NCBI GenBank assembly: GCA_001465935.1
Contig: LNKV01000019.1
Span: 1-64,000, forward strand
DNA from: Clarireedia homoeocarpa
Lineage: Eukaryota > Ascomycota > Leotiomycetes > Helotiales > Rutstroemiaceae
Length of the DNA: 64,000 nt
Direction of reading: 5' to 3'
Shown: one piece after another, positions 35,556-45,244 of the stretch
How the letters are laid out: the number at the start of each line of letters is the position of its first letter
Numbering within the stretch: the first letter of the stretch is position 1
Position numbers and translations under genes: made by a program
The notes under the pieces: model-generated
The model's input: the letters and a program-made list of their open reading frames with translations, nothing else
Databases searched by the model: none
What the model was told of the DNA's origin: nothing

Positions 35556-36940
35556 ATGTCAACCCAAGCCACCACTTCCTACATCATCGTGGGGTCAGGA
35601 GTCTTCGGCACATCCACAGCTTATCATTTATCTATTGCACACCCAGGATCATCGATAACGATTCTTGATCGCTCATCCACGTTCCCTTGCTCTCTCGGAG
35701 CCTCCTATGATTACAACAAGATCATCCGCGCCGACTACGGTAATATATTTTACTGTGAACTTGCTCTCAAAGCACGTGAAGCTTGGAAGAGCAATCCCTT
35801 ATTCAAGCCATATTACCATGAGTCAGGGCTCGTGAATGTCGATGATACTGGCCTAGGCCGAAGGATAATTGCAAATTATGATAAACTAGGTTTCCAAGAT
35901 CACAAGGCGAGGATCGTACGGCCCGATGTGATAAAGGATGAATACGGCGAAATTTTCCGCGATACCAGTTGGACAGGTGCGGAAGAAGTCTTCCTGAATG
36001 AAGGGAGTGGTTGGGCAGAAGCTACCAGGGCCTTAAGGTCTGTCACTGAGGCAGCGAAAGACAATGGTGTTGAATTCCTCCAGGGTGATGTTATCGGCCT
36101 TGTCCTCGATGAGAATGGCAGTTGCCAGGATGTTAGGACAAGCGATGGGATGGTTTTGAGAGCAGGCAAGATTATACTATCTACCGGTGCAGGAACTGCT
36201 TCAATACTCGCAGACAGTGCTCCAAAAATACCGGATATTCAGGCTGCCGATCGAATAACTGCGGCTGCAGTTGTTGTTGGACATGTAAAACTAAATCCCA
36301 TACAGCACGAACGATTTAAGCATTCACCGGTATTTATTCATGCTCTAAGTAACGTGCTCGGTGAGTTCAAGTCTCTTCAACGACATGATTGCTAATGCTG
36401 ATGCCTATGCAGGGGAGGTTCTCCCACCTACCCCTGATGGCATTCTAAAATTCTGTGTGGATGATAGTTTCAAGAACACTTTAGAACACGAAAACTCCAG
36501 GCAGCTGATATCTGCTCCACCAATTGCACCGGATCAAGCCCAGCACACTGTTCCTACTTCCATGAAAAGTGAGTGCCATAGAGTCATGAAAGGTATCTAC
36601 GGCAAGGAAGCAGATGATTTCCAATTTGATTCTTTCCGAATATGTTGGTGAGTTCAACTGCAATAGATCATCAAAAGCTACTGAGACATAAAGGGATGGA
36701 ATTACACCAAATCAGGATTTTATAATATCCAGTCATCCACGTTGTGGGGGACTATACATTGCTACGGGTGGTTCTTTCCATGGGTGGAAGTTTCTCCCTA
36801 TCATTGGAGACTATGTGGTGAGACTGTTAGATGGTACACTTGAGGAACATCTTGTCAAAAGATGGGCCTGGGACCGTGAGCAACATGGGAGCGCACACGA
36901 GAAAATAGTACCCCGGAGGGAGTTCAAAGACTTAAAATAA
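35556..36940 (+). CDS. FAD-dependent amine oxidase (fructosyl-amino-acid / saccharopine oxidase family)
   Basis: 428-residue flavoenzyme in three exons (35556-36360, 36413-36647, 36694-36940). The N-terminal Rossmann motif is YIIVGSGVFGTSTAYHL (about residues 9-25). The second conserved block SLGASYDYNKIIRADYG is typical of the MSOX/amadoriase family. Across the second intron RICWDGITP contains C346, the position of the covalent-FAD cysteine in fructosyl amine oxidases. It is followed by GLYIATGGSFHGWKFLPIIG, the family's C-terminal FAD signature. These enzymes oxidise secondary amines such as fructosyl amino acids, saccharopine or pipecolate and release hydrogen peroxide. Which substrate applies is unclear. 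No peroxisomal SKL-type end is seen (ends FKDLK). Confidence 0.92.
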
Positions 36941-38615
36941 AGAATGTATCAGGGTAAGAATCCCTCTTATTTATTCCAAGGTGCCACAGTAATTCATAGG
37001 TGAATTATCAAGCCTTCTGACCTGAATGTTCAAAATGTATTTGAGCAGCCAGCACTATGATTTTTCCAAATCACAAATCAGTTATTCGGATGCGAATGGG
37101 CGGTTAGTCCAACTGTTGGTGCATTCATTTATCCTTGAGCTTTTCATTTTGCTTGCTTGAGGTACTTTCCGCTACCAAAGGGCATGGTAGTTTACTGCCC
37201 TTGCAGAATTTGGTGAAATTGTATGCCAAGAATATAACGCAACGTTTAGTCGCTCAGTGCCCACAGCATTTTGGAGCTACTGCAGTTTTTCAGTCACAAG
37301 GATCTCTGATGTCTCCAAATATTGCATCCAAGGAGATTGGATCGAGCTTGAGACATGCTTTTCCTTTCCTAATATGGATTCTCGTCCGGGCAGGTAACTA
37401 CCATATAATGTAGTCGATAAAGTGGGCCAATGCCGCTCGTGTCTTTGTCTCGTATGCGGGCTGCTTCTACGAGCTTTGCATCCTGGAATATAGCGGTTCA
37501 TCTGATACTAAGGCTGTGTCGATCTTGCTATCAAAAACACTGTGCATATCGCAAGATCGCTGCGGATGTCCAAAGCAGTCTGGTCGAGCGCTCGTATTGT
37601 ATCATCCAAGTCAGTGAAGACCTCTAAGCAGAGAGGTTATGATAAGACACAGGATAGGCGGACAAAGGTTGTAGCTCCGCTTACGTTCCGTGGCTATGAC
37701 TGCGTGGTGGTTATCCATACCTTATTCGGCACGAATCTTTCAACTGTTGAAAGTGTGGCAGCGAGTAGGATCAACAACAAGAGCCGGAGCCGGAGGCTTG
37801 GCCGGTCCGTAGGGGGAAGACGGTCGCCGACGAGTGACGGCAGACCAAATATATTGTTTCAAGTCCTGAGGGGCCTAGTACAGGTAATAAACTCGGCAGG
37901 GGCTTACCACCAAGCATCCTTGGAGTTTATGGGCCACTTCTGCAATGGTACATGCCCGTTGTGCGGGCGTTGAAGTCGTGGCTTCGTGGAGGGATACCGA
38001 AAGTCTCGGCCGATGGGTGAAAACGGTCGCCCACATTCACAGATACATGCAATCAGTCACATTTACCTCACCCTCATCTAATAAGTTATTCAACTCCCAA
38101 AATAAATCAATAAGGGGAGTCCTTTGCCGTGGTAGCATCTCCACCTGGAATCTTACAATTTGATCTCTCAGAGTTAGTCATGAGCGAGAAGTAGAGTGAA
38201 TTGAATCTAGTCTCCGCAAAACCCTTAAAAATTGAGAATTTTCAATTCATGCCATGATACTTACCTAATGATCTTGCAATGATAGATTCAGCAAATTTTC
38301 GGGTCCGCAATATAGTTAAAAGCTATGCACCAAGATTAGTAATTGTCTCTTGCTCCACCCAACCCTGCGTTTTTTGCTTACTTGTGATTTTAAAGTTCTG
38401 ACATAGAGTGACTAAGTTAGATTCCATGATACCCATTTCCATAATTTAGGTAAACATTAATCATGTTTACCATTTGCTGACGACGTACATTATTCATCGT
38501 GAACGGGGCAGCGGGGCAGCGGGGGCTGCCCAACGTCTAGGCAAACCAGGCTACAGTCTGAACGGGATGATCCCGCAACTACAGAAGCGGGAAATATAAT
38601 TTTGGCTTATACATA

Positions 38616-38765
38616 GTAGCCGGGGAAACAAATGTTAAATTTGTTCTGGTATATTCTATCAGCAAGGGGGGTTTGTCGAATCATATCGTCAAGATTCTAC
38701 AATTATGTGGAATTTTAACAATAACCAGGATAACTATATGTATTAACCTTTGTTATCCCGGCTAC
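38616..38765. mobile_element. MITE-like element with 23-bp terminal inverted repeats
   Basis: The ends GTAGCCGGGGAAACAAATG (left, from 38616) and the reverse complement of the right end (finishing at 38765) match at 20 of 23 positions. The 150-bp element is flanked on both sides by TA, the target-site duplication of Tc1/mariner transposons. It has no coding capacity, so it would be a non-autonomous element. Confidence 0.6.
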
Positions 38766-39302
38766 TAAGTACGGGTTTTAGGTCCGTATCTGATGTATAT
38801 CCCGCGATGTAGATGCATTAAGCTTAAGTTTATAGCTTAGTCAAGACCTTGCATCTGGCATCTAATCACTCATTGGTCCTCCTGTCCAAGGCTCTGGGGG
38901 CCACGAGGCTCGTACCGGCGGAGCATGTGCGGGAGTAGCTTCACTGTATCGTCCTTGGCGGTTGCTTACAAACAGATAGACAAAAGCCTAGCCTGGTAGT
39001 TGATCTCCGCTTGAAATTCGAAGATGGCCGGAAAGGGTGAGACCGACGTTGTAGTCCATTCGCCTGCTCTGGACTTTGGCTTGGTTTCTTCGGGACCGTG
39101 AGATGAAGTGGCGACGTACACTTGAGTTTGTGCCGGGGACCTGGTACTTCGGTCATCACTTGGCGACAGCAAGTGGAATATTGGCGGTGAGGTAGGAATG
39201 GGTGCAAACGAAAAGACCTCGATAACTTTTCACATGGTAGAGCAAAAGGTATAAAGAGTGAAGATATCCCCTCTCAATACCGGCCATCAACATCAACTCA
39301 GT

Positions 39303-39364
39303 CATCTCATCATCTCATCATCTCATCATCATCATCATCATCGTCATCATCATCATCATCATCA
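39303..39364. repeat. Trinucleotide repeat (CAT/ATC)n
   Basis: A CTCAT/CAT-rich run just upstream of the isochorismatase-like start codon, probably in its 5' UTR. Confidence 0.9.
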
Positions 39365-39397
39365 CAAGCCGTACAAGCAACCTCTTCAGCCAATAAC

Positions 39398-40511
39398 ATG
39401 AAGTTCTCAAACGTCTACTCTTTGATTTTGGCATCAGCCATGGCAGTCGAAGGTATGCTACTCTCATGCCATCAAAATTTTCGACGGAGACTGATTTCAT
39501 CACAGGTTTCACTTTCGATCGCCTCAACAAGAGCGACGCCGTATGTCTACAAGTCCAATTCTGATCTTGTTCCCTTTCTTCGTCGGACAAAAGCTGAGAC
39601 AAATTGATAGGCACTACTTGTGATTGATCACCAGCTTGGACTTTCCCAGTTGGTGAGAGACTATGATCCCGCAGTGTTCAGACAAAACATTCTGGGCCAT
39701 GCAGCACTCGGCAATCTTTTCAACCTTCCTACTATCTTGACTACTTCAGCTGAGACGGGTATGTTGAAATTCATCGCTTTCAGAATGACGGTAACTAAAT
39801 CTTCATAGGGCCGAACAGTGGATTGCCAGCAGAGGTCGTTGCTGTAAGTACTAATGATCTTTTGTTTATGACCATGGCTCATTCTTGCAGATGCATCCCA
39901 ATGCCCCTTACATCAAGCGTCAAGGAGAAGTCAATGCTTGGGACAACCCTGAGTTCCGTGCCGCCGTTGAGGCAACTGGCAAGAAACAATTGATCATCGG
40001 TGGAATTGTGACCGAAGTTTGTGAGTATTCTATCCAACAGATGCTTCTGAGAGATTTTTTCACAATCTAACAACAATACTAGGCACCTCTTTCCTCGCCT
40101 TGTCACTTGTTGAAGCAGGATATGACGTTTGGGCCAACACTGAAGCAAGTGGTACTTTCAGCGACAAACTTGCCTCCGACGCCAACAGGAGAATGGAGCA
40201 AGCTGGTGTTCATCTCATGGGTCTTTTTGGAATGGCCATGGATTTGATGAGAGATTGGTATTTTACCCCGCCTCGATCCCACATATGAAAACATAAATAT
40301 TGACCGAATCACAGGAGAAACACCCCCGGTGCTAAGGAGGTTCTTCCATTCGTTGACCAGTGAGTTCTGATATCTAATCTGCCAATGCTACTATGATACT
40401 GATCAATAACCTAGATACCTCGTGCCATATTCATTGGTAGCCAGAACACATGCCTGGGCCGTTCAAAATGGAACCATGATTGACGGAGAGGCATCACTCC
40501 CAATATACTAA
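39398..40511 (+). CDS. Isochorismatase-fold cysteine hydrolase, YcaC-like, likely secreted
   Basis: 239-residue protein split into eight exons: 39398-39452, 39506-39540, 39611-39758, 39809-39843, 39891-40020, 40083-40257, 40315-40359, 40415-40511. All junctions are in phase. Residues 1 to about 19 (MKFSNVYSLILASAMAVEG) look like a signal peptide. The isochorismatase triad is visible: D36 (LLVIDHQ), K100 (PYIKRQGEVNAW) and C135 (GIVTEVCTSF); the spacing agrees with YcaC-type hydrolases. Family members hydrolyse isochorismate or diverse amides and nitriles. In the YcaC group the substrate is usually unknown. Secreted isochorismatase-like proteins of plant pathogens have been linked to salicylate suppression, but nothing in the sequence proves that role here. 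Intron density is high for so short a gene. Confidence 0.9.
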
Positions 40512-41271
40512 ATTGTATTCTCACAATATTGATAACGAAGTACGGCGAAAAGTTTCGATTATCATTTTCTGGGCACACCGCACGCGTACTTCGCTTTAGT
40601 CACCTCGTGGAGATCAGGCTGTGGGCAGAGGACTAAATTTTGACTGGAGTACCATGGGATGTATCAGCTCATGGAAGCTCCAAACGTTAATTTAGGGTCA
40701 GATTTGTTTCCAACTTGATAGGGGAAGGGGCGGGGAGGAGGGGCGATGATGTTTTATTCTTGACGACCTGTTTACCAATTAGATTTTATTTCATTGTAGA
40801 TAGTAGTATGACAACAAAATTCTCTCATTATTCTAAAAGGCATATAGTTCTATCTTGTGATGAGCTGTTTCTCCAAGCACACAAGACGTGCATATATTTA
40901 CAATAACTCCAAAAATTTGACGATCTAACTTATAGATACAAACTCACAATGTATTTATAACCTCTTAATTTCGACATTATCCCCTCGAGTGCCATACGCG
41001 ACTTCATTATCATATCTTTAATGAGACCGCGAGAATTTGGCACTCAAGGGAATACGAGATATTCAGACGATATTAGCAGATAGAGACAGATATTATTCCG
41101 GGTTCGGATACGGAGGTTAGCAAGCTGCTATCTTGTTTCAATCATGAGGATTGACCTCAAAGGTCCTCGATTATACGTAGGCAAACATACGCCAATTGTA
41201 TGTGAGCCATTGATTTTGATTGCAGGCCAATGTAATCACATTCACGAAGAGCTATTATTCTTAAGAGCCAC
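40512..41271. other. Convergent intergenic region
   Basis: 760 bp between the 3' ends of the isochorismatase-like (+) and oxidoreductase (-) genes. A short imperfect palindrome, CCCTCGAGTGCCA...TGGCACTCAAGGG, lies at about 40981-41050 and could act as a bidirectional 3' hairpin. No gene seen. Confidence 0.55.
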
Positions 41272-42390
41272 TCATCCAGTTCCTTTCTCACAAAGCTTGA
41301 GACCATCAATCCTCACAGTCTCTCCGTACTTCATCGAACATCTCACGGCCTCGCAAACAATCATTGCACTCAAACCCTCTTTCCCGCCACACACTGGCTC
41401 CTTCCCTTCTTTAGCAACCTGCACTAAATTCTTAATCTGCTCGTCGAATGGTACAATACTTTCATTGACCTGTAACTCTTCTCTCCTCAATACATCATTC
41501 CAAGCAGATTCGCCCTTACCATCCTCATAAACGAAACGTGTCATATCAGGTACACTTACTGAGCCTTTCGTGCCCAATATTCTATAAAACCCACCTGCAC
41601 CTTCATCTTTGTCAACCTTCGGAATACTAGGATTTTCACCTGTTCCAGCTTCAAAATTCCAGGGCGAGGGAACAGCATCACTTAGGAGAAAACTTCCCAC
41701 AACCCCAGTCTCGAACTTAAGGATTATAGCACATCCTTCCTCTGCATCATACCCTCTTGTCTTCTCACTCTCAAAAGCAGACACCGCCACGACTTTGCCC
41801 AGTAGATATTGTAATAGATCAATCTCATGGATCAAGTTGATAAGAACGACGCCACCACTCTTGCCATTGCGTCTCCACTCACCAATACCATCGAAATATG
41901 ATTGCGGCTTCTTCAAAGCCCATATGCCTTGCACAGCGACCACCCGCCCCAGCTTCCCTGACTCAAGTTCGGCCTTTGCAGCTATTAGATAGGAGTTGAA
42001 TCTTCGATGATGCCCAACTAATAGCACTGCCCCTCTCTCTTCTACCGCGGACAGCAGTCTCACCCCTTCTTGTATGGAAGTTGAGATGGGCTTTTCAACA
42101 AGTACGTATCTGATGCCTGCTTCGATACACGATGTTGATATTGAGACGTGAGTGGAATTTGGTGTGCAGATTAAAACTGCGGTGGGGAGTGGGGTGGAAG
42201 AGAGGAGAGAGGATATCGATTCGTGATAAGGAGTGGAAAGGGACCTAGCGATTTCAATTGCATACGGAGCGGGGTCTGTAAGGGAATGTAAGATCGTTTG
42301 AGGATTGCGAAGGATCGATTGAGCGTGTCGGGGTCCGATTAGGCCTGAGCCTATTAGCGCGATTGGTATAGGAGGAGCTGCTGCCGTCAT
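41272..42390 (-). CDS. Gfo/Idh/MocA-family NAD(P)-dependent oxidoreductase
   Basis: 372 residues if started at the ATG at 42390; an upstream in-frame ATG at 42459 would add 23 residues that do not look conserved. The N-terminal dinucleotide-binding loop is IALIGSGLIGPRHAQ, and the family's catalytic lysine lies in YVLVEKPIS. The central part has LLVGHHRRFNSY and GGVVLINLIHEIDLLQYL, the histidine-containing motif of the C-terminal sheet domain. The family includes inositol and glucose-fructose oxidoreductases and enzymes of shikimate-related catabolism. It lies just outside the quinate cluster and is divergent from the dehydroshikimate dehydratase gene, so a role with quinate-derived substrates is possible but inferred only from position. 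Confidence 0.9.
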   Translation of the reverse strand: MTAAAPPIPIALIGSGLIGPRHAQSILRNPQTILHSLTDPAPYAIEIARSLSTPYHESISSLLSSTPLPTAVLICTPNSTHVSISTSCIEAGIRYVLVEKPISTSIQEGVRLLSAVEERGAVLLVGHHRRFNSYLIAAKAELESGKLGRVVAVQGIWALKKPQSYFDGIGEWRRNGKSGGVVLINLIHEIDLLQYLLGKVVAVSAFESEKTRGYDAEEGCAIILKFETGVVGSFLLSDAVPSPWNFEAGTGENPSIPKVDKDEGAGGFYRILGTKGSVSVPDMTRFVYEDGKGESAWNDVLRREELQVNESIVPFDEQIKNLVQVAKEGKEPVCGGKEGLSAMIVCEAVRCSMKYGETVRIDGLKLCEKGTG

Positions 42391-43627
42391 AATTTTCGTG
42401 AGGTAGCGAGTACTGTCTCTCCAATGGTGATAGCTAAGGAAAACCAATTGACCAGTCAAAGATTACGACGTTTCAGATTCCCTAAAATATTTGTTTGACC
42501 ACAGCAATCAGCTGCAGCACATTGTCTAAATCAAGCTGTTTCTGCGCTCGCAAGAGTGTTTCGATACGCAGAACATAATACAGCTCCATTGACGAAGATG
42601 CACCTACCTCCACTACGAAAATACTTCCGAGGTAGCTGGAATGGACGCCGGAGCATGTATGAAGAGCCCGAGAATGAGGTGGAAAAGACTTCTCGAGGGA
42701 GTCCGTCTGCAATGATAGTGGACCCCAAAAGCGACTCCTTGACCGTCCGGGGTGAAGGCTAGTTCCTGTGGGGGAGCACCACCCTCACCTCGATCACGTT
42801 GGAGTGTGGAGTGTGAAGAAAGTAAGGGGTAATCACCGACCGGCAAGCATCGGCATAAAGCCTTATCTATCTCTGTGCTCACCACTATCGGAAGAAGATT
42901 TAGCAGACTACGAAGGATCGGCTAAAAAGACATCAACTAGACCTCACTGCTTCATTCCTGACTTGTATTGATGAAGTGCGAGTGTCTTCTTAAGTTCTTA
43001 ACCACCGATATCATGTTGGATTCGGCATGTCGCGCGATGTAGTGCTATCTGCGATGATATCAGGTCAATCAGGTAGGGATCGTGGGTTTGCGATTTGGGA
43101 CCACTTAATGTACAGTGCGTTTGATTTATATTCTTTTATTTCATCCCTCATTTACTGGGCGGACGAACGTGTATCTACTTTTACCCTACATCAGAGCTTT
43201 TTGGATCCTGCATTTTGGATCGTTCATCTATCGAAAGTTCTCTTGCTTGAGTTGAGTATAATATCAACATTGGACCTTTGCCATTTTGAATCGTTGCAAT
43301 CTCAACCATCGCAGGCTATTGAAAGAAGAGCACGCTGTGTGGCTTGATAATCATCAGTCCATTGGTATATCTACGCCTCTATCACAACCAAAACATCCAC
43401 AGCTCTTATCTGAGGTCTTATATCGTACCGAAGCGTTGATCTGTTCCTTACGGTCTAGCTTGTGATGACTTGCTCACAATTTCCCCTCTAGTTCTCAAGT
43501 TTCTGAGACATTGGCGACTTCAAATATTGCTTTCATAAAGTACATACAAAACCTTCTACTTCGGTCTCTCAGAGTTCAAAAAATATACGGCAAAAAAGAA
43601 GAGGAAAATCGAATGAAATCAGCCAAG
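42391..43627. promoter_or_regulatory. Divergent promoter region, oxidoreductase / dehydroshikimate dehydratase
   Basis: 1.2 kb between two divergent gene starts. Open frames on both strands are short and mutually overlapping. A GGGTAATCAC half-site near 42826 partly resembles the quinate-activator consensus but matches only one arm. Confidence 0.5.
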
Positions 43628-44977
43628 ATGATGTATAAACCAGCCATTGCTAGCATGTCCTTGGGGGTAAGTCCTTTTGTATGGTCCTTGGATATATCTG
43701 ACAATTTAACAGCGCTGTTTCGCCGGGCATGAACTGCCTACTAAATTTAAAGCTGCAAAAGACGCAGGCCTTGCGGGAATTGAAATGTGTAAGTTCTATC
43801 ATCCTCTCTTTTTTCATATATATTCGCTGGATATTCTACCCCTGATTTGGTCACGATACCTCTTCAATTAACCCCCTTCTACACATGACTGCAAAGATTC
43901 TGCTATTCTCACTAACACCTGTAATCCAAAGTTTACGAAGATCTCGTCGACCTAGCATCCACATTCCCAGATTATCCTTCCCAGGAATCCTATCTTCAGG
44001 CAGCTCGTGAGATCCACGCCCTATCCGAGCAATACTCCCTCCCCATCATGGCCCTCGGCCCTTTCTCCAATTACGAAGGTCTCCTCGACCCCAGCGCCCG
44101 CAAAGAGAAAATTGAAGAACTCCACCTCTGGTTTTCCATCTGCCACATCCTGGGCACCGACCTGATCCAAATCCCTTCAACATTCGCCTCCGCCACTCAA
44201 AACACCGGCGACCTACCCACCATCATCCATGATCTCCAACAAATCGCAGATATCGGTGCCCCTTACGGATTCCGCTTCGCCTTCGAAGCCCTCTGCTTCG
44301 GAACACATATTGACACATGGTCTGCAGCATGGTCCGTCGTGAAGGGTGTTGATCGTGAGAACTTCGGTCTCTGTCTTGATACATTCAATATCGCAGGTCG
44401 GGAGTTCGCCGATCCTGCATCGCCTACTGGCAAAACACCCAATGCCGAGTCCTCATTTAAAGCATCTCTTAGCCGCATGGTGCAAGAGCTGGATCCGAAA
44501 AAAGTCTTCTACATCCAGATAGTCGACGCGGAAAGACTTGCCGCTCCTTTGGATGAGAAACATGAATTCCACGTGGAGGGCCAACGGCCCAGAATGAGCT
44601 GGAGCAGAAACTGCCGATTATTTCTGGGAGAACAGGATAGAGGTGGTTATTTACCTGTGATGGATGTTGTAAAAGCCATATGTGAAGGCTTGAGTTATAC
44701 AGGATGGGTATCGATGGAGTTATTTAACAGGACGTTGTTGGATCGAAGTGAAAGTGTTCCGAAGGAACATGCGAATAGAGCGATGAAGTCATGGAAATGG
44801 CTGTGCAGTGAAATGGGTTGGGGACAAGGAAAGCAGCTGGGACAGGCCCGGCAGCAAACTCGGAATCAGGCACAGGCACAGGTTGCTGGGACGAAGCAAT
44901 TGAACATGATCGGTTCGAAGAACGAAGCTGAAGGCAACTCGTTTAATGTTGACGTGGAAGTCTTCGCCAGGTTGTGA
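43628..44977 (+). CDS. qa-4: 3-dehydroshikimate dehydratase (quinate pathway)
   Basis: About 385 residues from three exons (43628-43666, 43713-43788, 43932-44977). It converts 3-dehydroshikimate to protocatechuate, the step linking quinate and shikimate catabolism to the beta-ketoadipate pathway. The start KPAIASMSLGRCFAGHELPTKF joins across intron 1, followed by GLAGIEMFYEDLVDLA across intron 2, as in QA-4/QutC. The TIM-barrel metal-binding residues appear in FRFAFEALCFG, FGLCLDTFNIAG, FYIQIVDAERL and WVSMELFNR. The C-terminal 60 residues are Gln/Ala-rich and not conserved. Two adjacent ATGs (43628 and 43631) are equally plausible starts. Intron 2 is about 143 nt, long for this locus. Confidence 0.94.
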
Positions 44978-45244
44978 ATGGTGGCTGGGGTAAAGATTTG
45001 ATTGTTTTGAATCCCGTGTAGTATATGGTGTTCGGGATTTTTTATGTGAATTCGATGTATGCCATAGCGAGATACCATAGTATTTGTTTAGATAAATTCG
45101 ATGAATCAAGACTTGCTCTTATCAATGAAAAACTTGAGCAATAACAGTGAGCACCTTCATGGATATGCACTGAATGATGATGCATCATCTGGGTATGTAA
45201 AATCGATTACTCCATCTAGCTTGTTCTTCCAGAAAAACTAATCG
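44978..45244. other. Convergent 3' region
   Basis: 267 bp between convergent genes; no feature recognised beyond expected 3' UTRs. Confidence 0.5.

Larger units (their letters stand above)
36941..39397. other. Gene-poor region of 2.4 kb
   Basis: No intact gene was found. Open frames are short and scattered on both strands (for example 37542-37973 on +, which has no family resemblance). Contents that can be named are a MITE-like inverted-repeat element (38616-38765), a G-rich short tandem near 38512 and a trinucleotide repeat at 39303-39364. The part just before 39398 should be the promoter and 5' UTR of the isochorismatase-like gene. Confidence 0.6.

Noticed and set aside
37085..38163. Possible decayed gene fragments (several 60-140 codon frames on both strands)
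   Set aside because: One reverse-strand stretch (about 37515-37620) reads plausibly, but no domain could be named and the frames do not join. Left as gene-poor sequence.
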